From: Solibacillus sp. FSL R5-0449
GTDB taxonomy: Bacteria > Bacillota > Bacilli > Bacillales_A > Planococcaceae
Length of the DNA: 64,000 bases
NCBI RefSeq assembly: GCF_037975215.1
Contig: NZ_CP150239.1
Coordinates: 1,278,001-1,342,000 of the forward strand
Direction: 5' to 3'
Positions 33,115 through 40,909 of the stretch are shown here, piece by piece; positions within the stretch are counted from its first letter, which is position 1; every line of letters begins with the position of its first letter. The position numbers and the translations under genes are program-made. Under the pieces are notes generated by a model. The model was not told where the DNA came from and ran no database searches. It saw only the letters and a list, made by a program, of their open reading frames with translations.

Positions 33115-34575
33115 TTAACGATAAGGAAGAAGCTCAATAACTTTCGTTGCCGTGTTTTTTACGAATGTTGCGTCATGCTCCACAAATAACAAAGTTGGTT
33201 TAAATTGAGCGATCATTTTTTCGATCTGTTGCTGGTTAAAAACATCCAAATAGTTCAGCGGTTCATCCCAAATATAAAATTCTGCTTCGAGTCCGAGCGA
33301 TTTTGAAAATTCGACTTTCTTTTGCTGACCCATGCTCATCTTTTCGATTGGTACTTGAAAAACATCACGGTTAAATCCGAAAATACGCAAATTATTTAAA
33401 AACAATGTGTAGTCGATTTGCTGCTCAAAGGCAAAGTCTTTTAACATCCCTCGATTATCCTCATAATTTTGGCGGATAACACTTGTGCTCAACCCCTGTG
33501 GCATGATCATTTCGCCGTCGACAGTACCAGGGAATGTACCCTGTAAATATTGAACAAGTGATGTTTTACCGCTTCCGTTCGGTCCGACAATGGCAACTTG
33601 CTCCCCTTGAAAAATTTCAAATGAAATGGGTTGGAACAGCGGTTGATCATTGTAGCTCAACGTAAGGTTTTTCACGCGAAGTACAGGGTTCCGATGTTTA
33701 AAATGACAGTTAATCGTCAAATCGCTTATTGTTTCAATATTTTTCAGCAGCTTCGTTTTATCCTCAATTTTTTCCTGTGTGCGTTTTTCGATTGCTTTTG
33801 CACGTTTATTCATACGCTTTGCAATGGCATTTCCGAACGGATCATTACCTGAAGGCTTTTCACGCTGCGCGGCCCAGTTAGACTTTTCGCGAGCCGTTTT
33901 TTGCAGTCGGTTGATTTCAGAGTTTAATGAGCGATTTTGTTCGAGTTCAAATTCGTCCTGCAGCTTCTTCTGCTGTTCATAGATTGAAAAATTTCCTTTG
34001 TACAGGCTAAGCTGGCTTTTTTCAATCGCCAAAATATGTGTAACCACTTCATCGATAAATTGTCGGTCATGACTGACGACGATAAAGCCTTTTTTCTTTT
34101 TCAAATAGTTCGCAACGATGGATCGGCCTTTCATATCGAGGTGATTCGTCGGTTCGTCGAGAAGCAGAAAACGGTTATCCTCACAGAAGACAGCAGCAAG
34201 CATTACTTTTGTTTGTTCGCCGCCTGACAATTGCTCAAAGGGCATCCATAACAACGATGGATCGAGCGACAAAAGCTGGCATTCCCGTTCGAGCTTCCAT
34301 AGCTCAACTGACAGAACTTCATCGATCATATAATACGCACTTATTTTTGGATCGCGAATGGTAAGGGGGAAGTAATGAAATTCTTCATCACTCGTTACTG
34401 TTCCGCTGTACGGTAATTTGTTCTGCAGCAAATGGAGCAAAGTCGTTTTTCCGCGACCATTCCGGCCTATCAGACCAAGCTTCCAAGTATTATCGATCGT
34501 TATGTTAATGTTTTTAAATAATGGTTCTTCAAGTAAGTCATAGCTAAACGATACATTTTTCATTTCTATTGGCAT
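33115..34575 (-). CDS. Lsa-type ABC-F ribosomal protection protein
   Basis: 486 residues, two ABC domains without membrane segments. First: Walker A GLIGRNGRGKTTLL (about 34-47), signature LSGGEQTKV, Walker B LLLDEPTNHLD. A charged interdomain linker follows (about 185-275). Second: VGPNGSGKTSLV, MSMGQQKKVEFSKSL, and IWDEPLNYLDV. The modified signature and the DEPLNYLD Walker B are typical of Lsa proteins, which dislodge lincosamides, pleuromutilins and streptogramin A from the ribosome. The gene has an antibiotic-attenuator type leader, which supports this role. The substrate range cannot be read from sequence. Confidence 0.87.
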   Translation of the reverse strand: MPIEMKNVSFSYDLLEEPLFKNINITIDNTWKLGLIGRNGRGKTTLLHLLQNKLPYSGTVTSDEEFHYFPLTIRDPKISAYYMIDEVLSVELWKLERECQLLSLDPSLLWMPFEQLSGGEQTKVMLAAVFCEDNRFLLLDEPTNHLDMKGRSIVANYLKKKKGFIVVSHDRQFIDEVVTHILAIEKSQLSLYKGNFSIYEQQKKLQDEFELEQNRSLNSEINRLQKTAREKSNWAAQREKPSGNDPFGNAIAKRMNKRAKAIEKRTQEKIEDKTKLLKNIETISDLTINCHFKHRNPVLRVKNLTLSYNDQPLFQPISFEIFQGEQVAIVGPNGSGKTSLVQYLQGTFPGTVDGEMIMPQGLSTSVIRQNYEDNRGMLKDFAFEQQIDYTLFLNNLRIFGFNRDVFQVPIEKMSMGQQKKVEFSKSLGLEAEFYIWDEPLNYLDVFNQQQIEKMIAQFKPTLLFVEHDATFVKNTATKVIELLPYR

Positions 34576-34605
34576 ATATGTATACCTCCAAATTTTAAAT
34601 TGAAA

Positions 34606-34807
34606 GTATACGCATTCACACTGAATATATTAAATAAAAAATCCTTCTGAAAAAGTCAGAAGGATTAGTAATCATACGTAAATAAGCCTTTAAGTTCGCT
34701 AAAGGAATATAAATGGGCAGACTAATCCTATTTTATGTGAAAATGCGTATACATTTTTACGTGTAAAATAGAATTATTTAATCATCAGCCATTCATCTTC
34801 CCTTCCT
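34606..34807 (-). promoter_or_regulatory. Attenuator leader of the ABC-F gene: uORF, antiterminator, terminator, long-range stem
   Basis: In RNA order: a strong ribosome site AGGAAGGG (34807-34800) in front of tiny ORFs MNG-stop (34796-34785) and MADD-stop (34792-34778); arm TATACGCATTTTCACA within 34752-34736; antiterminator arm AGGATTAGT at plus-strand 34721-34729; small hairpin 34688-34707; its partner ACTAATCCT at 34661-34669, which overlaps the terminator stem 34640-34666 (11 pairs plus T-run); and closing arm at 34620-34606, complementary to the first arm with a 2-base bulge. This fits ribosome-stalling control by an antibiotic. Confidence 0.75.
34632..34666 (-). terminator. Attenuator terminator in the ABC-F leader
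   Basis: AATCCTTCTGA and TCAGAAGGATT form an 11-pair stem with a 5-base loop; on the minus strand TTTTTATTT follows. It lies upstream of the gene it controls. Confidence 0.85.
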
Positions 34808-34820
34808 GTAAATTATTAGT

Positions 34821-34849
34821 AGTATGCCATAGAATTTTTTAGAATTCAA
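34821..34849 (-). promoter_or_regulatory. Candidate promoter of the ABC-F leader
   Basis: On the minus strand TTGAAT (34849-34844), 17 bases, CATACT (34826-34821). The RNA would start near 34814, just before the uORF ribosome site. Confidence 0.55.
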
Positions 34850-34977
34850 CCCTCTTCATAAGGGAGCTATAAACTTCAAAAAACCGAAATAGAAGGAAAA
34901 TATTTTGAAGTAAACAAAAATTAAAAATGTTTACAAATAATATAACGTATATTATAAATGTTATAGAGGTGATATAT

Positions 34978-35703
34978 TTGGAAATTCAAAATATTTCAAC
35001 GGAAGTGCTTGTGAAGGGTTATGAGATGAAAGAGGAATGTTATGAATGTTTGTTTTGTGAACAGTCCTACCGTTCAGATGAAGTCTTTCCATATGACAAT
35101 CGGTTTCTGACAGCGGAAGGCATGATGAAAATACATATGGAGCTCGCACATACATCACCATTTCACGCATTGCTTGCTTTAGATAAAAAAATAAGCGGGC
35201 TGTCAGATGTTCAAATTGAAATGATGCAGCATTTTTTCGAAGGGAAAACCGATCAGGAAATAGTGAATGCCAGCAATTTATCGAGTGTATCGACAGTTCG
35301 TCAGCACCGCTTTAAACTGCGCGAAAAGGAAAAACAGGCGAAAATTTTTGTTGCCCTCATGCAGCTAATGAAGAATCCTGATCAATATCAAATTCATAAA
35401 GGGGCGAGACAGGTGGACGAACGTTATAGTACAGAAGAGAAAGAACGGGAAAAAGTACTGACTACCTATTTTAAAAACGGGTTGGACGCGGGAATTGAAA
35501 CGATTCCAAGTAAAGAAAAGAAAAAGCTCATTATCCTGCAGCATATTTTAAAGCGTTTTGATAAAGAAAAGCACTACCATGAAAAAGAAGTAAATGAAAT
35601 TTTAAAGACTGTCCACGAAGATTTTGTCTCACTGCGACGTCATCTCATCGAGTACGGGTTTATGGAGCGCAGTGACGATGGTTCCGAGTACTGGGTGAAA
35701 TAA
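34978..35703 (+). CDS. DUF2087-type transcriptional regulator
   Basis: 241 residues from TTG 34978 (AGAGGTGAT upstream); the in-frame ATG at 34927 lacks a ribosome site. An N-terminal Cys pair module (ECYECLFCEQ with a later IHMELAH) resembles a small zinc site. A LuxR-like helix-turn-helix follows (about 80-130: LSDVQIEMMQHFFEGKTDQEIV, STVRQHRFKLRE). The C-terminal domain carries the DUF2087 pattern (RHLIEYGFMERSDDGSEYWVK region). Likely a cytoplasmic DNA-binding regulator; target unknown. A 13-base gap separates it from the next gene, so they form a pair. Confidence 0.78.
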   Translation: MEIQNISTEVLVKGYEMKEECYECLFCEQSYRSDEVFPYDNRFLTAEGMMKIHMELAHTSPFHALLALDKKISGLSDVQIEMMQHFFEGKTDQEIVNASNLSSVSTVRQHRFKLREKEKQAKIFVALMQLMKNPDQYQIHKGARQVDERYSTEEKEREKVLTTYFKNGLDAGIETIPSKEKKKLIILQHILKRFDKEKHYHEKEVNEILKTVHEDFVSLRRHLIEYGFMERSDDGSEYWVK

Positions 35704-35716
35704 TAGGGGGATTTCA

Positions 35717-36064
35717 ATGAAGGTAGAGCTGACACGATATCGGGTAAAAAAAGGTAAAACGTCTAAAGTAAAAGAATGGATGGATTTTTTAAATCATCAT
35801 ATGGAAGATGTGCTCATCACTCTTGAAGGTGAGAAAATGTATGTGGAAACAATTTTTCATGAACATTTGAACGGGGAAGAATATTTATACTGGTATTCTG
35901 TGCAAGGAAGCGGTGGGGTGGATGTAGAAGATTCCACACATTGGATTGATAAAAAGCATCTTGAATACTGGGATGAATGCATCGATGAAAGCTTTGGTTC
36001 CATTGATTTGAAAACAGAAGTCGTAATGATTCCTGAAAAAGTCCGGGCTAGTATGAACGACTAA
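35717..36064 (+). CDS. DUF6176-type small protein
   Basis: 115 residues, acidic, soluble. It begins MKVELTRYRVKKGKTSKVKEW and has a YLYWYSVQG segment; these features recall the DUF6176 family (ferredoxin-like monooxygenase-type fold). The family assignment is from memory of the pattern and is tentative. AGGGGG precedes the ATG. Probably co-transcribed with the DUF2087 regulator. Confidence 0.6.
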   Translation: MKVELTRYRVKKGKTSKVKEWMDFLNHHMEDVLITLEGEKMYVETIFHEHLNGEEYLYWYSVQGSGGVDVEDSTHWIDKKHLEYWDECIDESFGSIDLKTEVVMIPEKVRASMND

Positions 36065-36208
36065 ATGGTTGATTAACAATACTGGAAAAATGATTTTATA
36101 GAAAAATGATTTTATTTTGTGGGTTTTTAATAAAATACATTGATTTTCGTCCTTTAAACGAGAAAACCAACTAAAATTATACGATTATCTTAATCTCAAA
36201 CAAAACAC

Positions 36209-36238
36209 TTGTATTATGGCAGTAAAATATTATATTAT
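36209..36238 (+). promoter_or_regulatory. Candidate promoter of the thiosulfate uptake genes
   Basis: TTGTAT (36209-36214), 18 bases, TATTAT (36233-36238), in a 217-base AT-rich gap that otherwise shows only a short direct repeat AAAAATGATTTTAT. Confidence 0.4.
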
Positions 36239-36281
36239 ATCCCTATAGATAAACTTGGTTTTAAAAATAGGAGGAATTATT

Positions 36282-37331
36282 TTGTTGCAAATGGCAATTA
36301 CGGGTATCCTATGTGGTGCTCTTTTAGGTTTTGTGATGCAACGTGGACGTTTCTGTTTAACAGGCGGTTTCCGTGACATGTACATCGCAAAAGATAATCG
36401 TATGTTTTATGCTTTACTAGTAGCCATTGCAGTTCAAGCGGTAGGGGTATTCCTACTAATTGAGGCAGGGGCGTTTGAATATACAGCAGGTCAGTTCCCA
36501 TTATGGGCAACAATTGCTGGTGCATTTATTTTCGGTATTGGGATCATTTTTGCTGGGGGCTGTGCAACAGGTACTTGGTATCGTGCAGGTGAAGGCTTAA
36601 TCGGAAGCTGGATCGCATTAGCATTTTACATGTTGATGGCAGCAATCATGAAATCAGGTCCATTAGCGCAATTCACAGTTGATGCACGTACTCCGGTAGT
36701 CGGTACGGATTCAATTGCCGATACATTTGGCATTAATGTCTGGTTTTTAGTCATTCCATTTGTGGCATTGGTGGCGTTCATTGTTTACCGTGAATTACGC
36801 AAACCACGTGTGAAAATTCCAGGCTTGAAACCTAAGAAAACAGGCTTGGCACATATTTTATTCGAAAAACGCTGGAACCCTTATGTGACAGCAACTTTAA
36901 TCGGTTTAATCGCAACATTGGCTTGGCCGTTAAGTGCGGCATCTGGACGAATTTTCGGTTTAGGGATTACAACACCTTCAGCAAACATTCTTCAGTTTTT
37001 AGTAACTGGGGATTTAGATATCATCAACTGGGGCGTATTCCTTGTAATGGGTATTTTATTCGGTTCATACTTCGCTGCTAAAATGAGCGGTGAATTCCGA
37101 TTACGTACACCAGATACAAAAACAGTTGTACGTAGCTCTGCCGGTGGTATTTTAATGGGGTTCGGCGCAAGTCTTGCAGGCGGCTGTTCAATCGGGAACG
37201 GTCTTGTAATGACATCTATGATGACTTGGTCAGGATGGGTTGCTTTACTATTCATGATTTTGGGTACTTGGACAGCATCGTATTTCGTATTCGTGCGTCC
37301 ATCAAAAAAACGTGCAGTAGCGCGTGCTTAA
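36282..37331 (+). CDS. YeeE/YedE (TsuA-type) thiosulfate transporter
   Basis: 349 residues from TTG 36282, eight bases after AGGAGG. About nine to ten hydrophobic helices. The conserved cysteine motifs are present: GRFCLTGGFRD near the N-terminus, AGGCATGTWYRAGEG in the middle and AGGCSIGNG near the C-terminus. In TsuA these cysteines relay thiosulfate across the membrane. The next gene encodes a TusA-like carrier, the usual partner. The pair supplies reduced sulfur for cysteine synthesis or sulfur transfer. Confidence 0.9.
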   Translation: MLQMAITGILCGALLGFVMQRGRFCLTGGFRDMYIAKDNRMFYALLVAIAVQAVGVFLLIEAGAFEYTAGQFPLWATIAGAFIFGIGIIFAGGCATGTWYRAGEGLIGSWIALAFYMLMAAIMKSGPLAQFTVDARTPVVGTDSIADTFGINVWFLVIPFVALVAFIVYRELRKPRVKIPGLKPKKTGLAHILFEKRWNPYVTATLIGLIATLAWPLSAASGRIFGLGITTPSANILQFLVTGDLDIINWGVFLVMGILFGSYFAAKMSGEFRLRTPDTKTVVRSSAGGILMGFGASLAGGCSIGNGLVMTSMMTWSGWVALLFMILGTWTASYFVFVRPSKKRAVARA

Positions 37332-37344
37332 GGAGAGAATTTAC

Positions 37345-37569
37345 ATGAAAAAAACATTAGAAGTATTAGGTATGGTTTGTCCGTTTCCGTTAATCGAAGC
37401 AAAAGAAGCGATTAAAGAGTTAAACACAGGCGATGAGCTGGAAGTACAGTTCGATTGTACTCAAGGTACAGAATCAATTCCACGCTGGGCAGCTGAAGAC
37501 GGCCATGAAGTAACAAACTACGAACAATTAGGCGAAGCTTCTTGGACAATCACTATTAAGAAAAAATAA
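37345..37569 (+). CDS. TusA-like sulfur carrier protein
   Basis: 74 residues with the sulfur-binding motif GMVCPFPLIEAKEAI (Cys13, CPxP). The fold is the beta-alpha sulfur carrier family of TusA/TsuB. ATG 37345 is preceded by AAGGAGAG, 13 bases after the transporter stop. It should accept sulfur from the transported thiosulfate (TsuB-like role). Followed by a terminator. Confidence 0.92.
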   Translation: MKKTLEVLGMVCPFPLIEAKEAIKELNTGDELEVQFDCTQGTESIPRWAAEDGHEVTNYEQLGEASWTITIKKK

Positions 37570-37584
37570 TTTTTGAATTTAAGG

Positions 37585-37615
37585 CAGCATCTCGATTATG
37601 AGGTGCTGTTTTTTA
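37585..37615 (+). terminator. Terminator after the TusA-like gene
   Basis: CAGCATCTC (37585-37593) pairs, with one G-U, with GAGGTGCTG (37600-37608), followed by TTTTTT. Confidence 0.9.
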
Positions 37616-37704
37616 TTTGGATGATTGTGCATATTACCCGACACTAGGGTTAGGGAAAGGCATTTTGAGTGCGCTTTTAAGGCAACGTCAAGATTGAAAG
37701 CCAT

Positions 37705-38013
37705 TTTATTAGAACAATTGCAGGAGTTATTAGAACAATTCAGTGGGATATTAGAAGATTCTACGTCGATATTAGAAGAAAGTGAACCGACCGCTGCTTT
37801 TGCCTGGAAATTTATATACCTAGTGCTTGGTTTGGAGTTTTATTAGAACAATTCAGCAGTTTATTAGACAAAGTGCGGGTGATATTAGAAGATTGGGAGA
37901 TGATATTTGAACATCGCGGACACTTATTAGAACAACCAGAAGATATATTAGATAATCGGCATTTTATTAGAACAAATAAAATTATATTAGAACATTTCCG
38001 AATTTATTAGAAA
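37705..38013 (+). repeat. 21-bp-phased TATTNGAA array 3 (four plus nine units)
   Basis: Block a: cores at 37707, 37728, 37749 and 37770 (21-bp steps). After a 71-bp step, block b: 37841, 37862, 37883, 37904, 37925, 37946, 37965, 37985 and 38005, steps 21, 21, 21, 21, 21, 19, 20, 20. Unit 4 of block b is TATTTGAA. An ORF across block a (37625-37846) reads heptads such as ILLEQLQ only because 21 is divisible by 3; it has no ribosome site. No other feature is seen between 37616 and 38143. Confidence 0.9.
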
Positions 38014-38143
38014 ATCTCATCCTCATCCACTAGCACAGCCTCACCGCTAAAAGGGACCCATTTTACCTCCTCTAGTGAATTCGCAAACTATGCTTGAATA
38101 GATTTTCCGTTTTATTCATAACGTGAATAATGAGGTGAATTTT

Positions 38144-40063
38144 TTGAAGTGGATTTCAACTATTTCCAAAAATAGATTAAGGTTAATCTTTTCAGCTTTT
38201 ATTCTTTTTGGGGTTATTGTATTTATCAAACTGTTTTATGTGCAAATTATTCAGCACGATAAATTAACGGAACTTGCAAAATCGAATTGGGATCGTGAAA
38301 TTCCGTTTTCTTCAGAGCGTGGGGAGATTACGGACCGAAACGGTAAACTTATTGTGACGAATGAATTAGCGCCGACGCTTTATTTTATGCCAACCCAGAA
38401 TGATAATATTGAACAAGCGGCAAATCAGGTTGCAGAAGTACTTAATTTGGATGCGAAAAAATTATATGAAAAAATGAATTCCAAAAGTTATCTCGTCAAA
38501 CTTGCACCGGAAGCAAAAAATATTTCATATGAACAAGCTGTTAAAATTCAGGAACTGAAAATTGACGGACTATATAGCGGTGTAGATTATGACAGGAGTT
38601 ACCCGTACGGGAATCTGTTATCACGGCTGGTCGGATTTACGGGTTATGATTCGCAGGGGCTGGCAGGTATTGAATATCAATATGATAGACTTTTGACTTC
38701 CAAAGATGCAGCGATCAAATTGTTTACTGATGCAAAAGGCAAGCCATTACCACATGTAAATGATGAGTGGCGGGAAGGGAAGCAAGGAGCAACGGTAAAT
38801 TTAACGATTGATGTGGAAGTTCAGAAAGTGATCGAACGAGAATTGTCTCAAGCGATGACAAAATATAATGCGGAACAGGCGCTGGCCATTGCGATGAACC
38901 CTAAAACTGGGGAGATATTGGCTCTTTCTTCATACCCTACATACGATCCTTCTAAGTTTGAAGAAGTTGATTCATCTATTTATAACCGGAATTTACCGGT
39001 ATGGATGACATATGAGCCGGGTTCAACCTTTAAAATTATTACATTGAGTGCTGCTGTTGAAGAAAATGTAGTAGATCTTGAAAAAGATACTTTTTTTGAT
39101 AAAGGCTATACGATGGTGGAAGGTGTAAGACTTCGCTGTTGGAAGCGGGAAGGTCATGGGGAAGAAACATTTTTACAAGTAGTTGAAAATTCCTGTAACC
39201 CTGGATTTATCGAACTGGGGCAGCGAGTTGGTGCTGACAAGTTAATGAAGTACATTAAAAACTTCGGGTTCGGGCAAACAACCGGTTCCAATATTGCCGG
39301 AGAGTCATCGGGTATATTATTTTCCGAAGAAGCGTTTGGACCAGTCGAGCATGCCACCACTTCTTTTGGGCAAGGGATATCGGTGACGCCGATTCAACAA
39401 GTTCAAGCGGTTTCTGCGGCTGTGAATGGTGGGAAACTCTTTACGCCGTATGTTGTGTCAAAAGTATATAATCCGGAAACGGGAGAAGTCGTCCTGGAAA
39501 ATAAGCCGACCTTAAAACGCAATGTGGTCAGTGAGGAAACTTCTAAAATTGTAAGAGACGCGCTGGAGTCCGTTGTAGCAAATGGGTCAGGTCGCGCTGC
39601 ATATCGGGATGGACTTCGCATTGGCGGGAAAACGGGTACTGCCCAAAAAGTAGAAAACGGACGCTATAAAGATGGGGACTATATCGTATCATTTATTGGT
39701 TTTGCACCAGCAAATGATCCTGAAGTTGTCGTATATGTAGCGGTTGACAGTCCAAAAGGGGAAACAGTGTTCGGCAGTACAATTGTCGCGCCGATTGTTG
39801 GGCAGATTATTGAAGATATCGCACCGATTCTGGGAATAGAAAAAGACCGTGAAGGCCAACTGGAAAAGCAATATCGCTGGGGAGATGAGTTGACGGAGCG
39901 CGTACCGAATTTAGTCGGTGTACCTGTCAATGAAATAATGGAGATGGAATATCCTTATCAAATTAAGGTACATGGAGAAGGCGAGACTGTAAAAGCGCAG
40001 TTACCGGAGCCGGAAAGTGTATTAGAACTAGATGGCACGATTCATCTTTATTTAGAAGAATAA
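38144..40063 (+). CDS. SpoVD-like class B penicillin-binding protein with PASTA domain
   Basis: 639 residues from TTG 38144 (GAGGTGA upstream). One N-terminal transmembrane helix (about 14-36), a dimerisation domain (RGEITDRNGKLI near 57), and a transpeptidase with PGSTFK (catalytic serine about 296), SCN and KTGTAQ, then a single PASTA domain at the end (PNLVGVPVNEIM). Length and layout match SpoVD, the spore-cortex PBP, more than PbpB, which has two PASTA domains. It is not in a dcw cluster here; it is flanked by repeat array 3 and a terminator. Possibly sporulation-specific, or a second paralogue. Confidence 0.85.
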   Translation: MKWISTISKNRLRLIFSAFILFGVIVFIKLFYVQIIQHDKLTELAKSNWDREIPFSSERGEITDRNGKLIVTNELAPTLYFMPTQNDNIEQAANQVAEVLNLDAKKLYEKMNSKSYLVKLAPEAKNISYEQAVKIQELKIDGLYSGVDYDRSYPYGNLLSRLVGFTGYDSQGLAGIEYQYDRLLTSKDAAIKLFTDAKGKPLPHVNDEWREGKQGATVNLTIDVEVQKVIERELSQAMTKYNAEQALAIAMNPKTGEILALSSYPTYDPSKFEEVDSSIYNRNLPVWMTYEPGSTFKIITLSAAVEENVVDLEKDTFFDKGYTMVEGVRLRCWKREGHGEETFLQVVENSCNPGFIELGQRVGADKLMKYIKNFGFGQTTGSNIAGESSGILFSEEAFGPVEHATTSFGQGISVTPIQQVQAVSAAVNGGKLFTPYVVSKVYNPETGEVVLENKPTLKRNVVSEETSKIVRDALESVVANGSGRAAYRDGLRIGGKTGTAQKVENGRYKDGDYIVSFIGFAPANDPEVVVYVAVDSPKGETVFGSTIVAPIVGQIIEDIAPILGIEKDREGQLEKQYRWGDELTERVPNLVGVPVNEIMEMEYPYQIKVHGEGETVKAQLPEPESVLELDGTIHLYLEE

Positions 40064-40080
40064 AATAAAAAATATAGAAG

Positions 40081-40118
40081 AACAACCATTTCCTCAAGAG
40101 CAAATGGTTGTTTTTTTT
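40081..40118. terminator. Terminator between the SpoVD-like gene and zinT
   Basis: AACAACCATTT (40081-40091) pairs with AAATGGTTGTT (40102-40112), followed by TTTTTT. It lies between convergent genes. Confidence 0.9.
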
Positions 40119-40127
40119 GTACATTTT

Positions 40128-40814
40128 TTAATGTGCTATCATCTCGTGTGCAATCTCATGGCCATCCATATTTGAAGGATAATAGGTTGGCCAATTCGTT
40201 ACTTCTTTTAATAAGGCTTCACGATCATCTCCCCAGTAGATGTGGTAATGCCCTGATTTTTGAGGTGCGATAATATGGTCACTGAACTGAACATAAGCGG
40301 GGACGCCTGTTTCATCGCCGACATGTTTGAAAATAAACCGGACACCGCGATTACCTTTTTCATAGGTTAAAATTTCATAACCATCATATGCGTATTCTCC
40401 TTTATGCGCGTGACCATGATCATAAAATGTAATAAAACGATCTTCAATGACAATTCGGTTCGTAGTAGTCTTATAGCCAGTTTCATAATAAGATTTAATA
40501 TCCTCAAATGTTTGGTTTTCATGGGAAGCCTTATGTTCAAATACTTCATCCAAAGTGCCATCTTGCAAATAAGAGTAGACCGATTGCCAGTCGCCGCTCC
40601 AATCGCTTAATGGTCTGTCCTGTACTTCTTCGTCTTCAAAATAACCGTTATAAATTTTTTCCTGTTTCTCATTAATTTCATGTTGATGATCATGAGCCTT
40701 TTCTTCTGTTACATCATCCGCAGTTGCCTTGACCTCTTCTTTAGAATTTTCAGCACAACCAACGAGGATAAAGCCAAATGCTAACATAACTATCCAATTT
40801 AATTTCCTCTTCAT
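40128..40814 (-). CDS. zinT: ZinT-domain zinc-binding lipoprotein
   Basis: 228 residues. The lipoprotein signal ends in a lipobox FILVGC (Cys20). A short His-rich stretch (KAHDHQHE) follows, then the ZinT/YodA domain with LSDWSGDWQSVY and metal-binding histidines in GHYHIYWGDD, FYDHGHAHKGEY and the C-terminal NMDGHEIAHEMI. It binds zinc outside the membrane and helps import under zinc starvation. Two Zur-type boxes bracket its promoter. No AdcA/ZnuA permease genes are next to it. Confidence 0.9.
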   Translation of the reverse strand: MKRKLNWIVMLAFGFILVGCAENSKEEVKATADDVTEEKAHDHQHEINEKQEKIYNGYFEDEEVQDRPLSDWSGDWQSVYSYLQDGTLDEVFEHKASHENQTFEDIKSYYETGYKTTTNRIVIEDRFITFYDHGHAHKGEYAYDGYEILTYEKGNRGVRFIFKHVGDETGVPAYVQFSDHIIAPQKSGHYHIYWGDDREALLKEVTNWPTYYPSNMDGHEIAHEMIAH

Positions 40815-40826
40815 ACATTACCTCCT

Positions 40827-40847
40827 AAATAGTAACTATTACGATTT
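40827..40847 (-). promoter_or_regulatory. Zur-like operator 1 of zinT
   Basis: 21-bp sequence with an intact right half ATTACGATTT and a left half AAATAGTAAC. The Zur consensus is AAATCGTAAT-N-ATTACGATTT; there are two deviations in the left half. It lies between the promoter and the zinT ribosome site. Confidence 0.75.
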
Positions 40848-40868
40848 ATAATATTATATAGTTGATAC

Positions 40869-40903
40869 ATACTTGTCAACATAAATCGTAGTTATTACTA
40901 TTT
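40869..40903 (-). promoter_or_regulatory. zinT promoter -35 and Zur-like operator 2
   Basis: On the minus strand TTGACA lies at 40879-40874, with TAATAT 17 bases downstream. The second 21-bp box, 40883-40903, has an intact left half AAATCGTA and one change (ATTACTATTT) on the right. The two boxes thus sit upstream of the -35 and over the start region. Confidence 0.7.
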
Positions 40904-40909
40904 GTGGAG

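Noticed and set aside
34606-34752. The inverted repeats around the ABC-F leader as ends of a small transposable element
   Set aside because: The arms flank functional attenuator parts, no target duplication is seen, and the promoter lies outside them; a leader stem explains them better.
37625-37846. 73-codon ORF with coiled-coil-like heptads (ILLEQLQ, ELLEQFS)
   Set aside because: It is produced by four 21-bp repeat units (21 = 7 codons). There is no ribosome site, and the same units are out of frame or contain stops in the other arrays.
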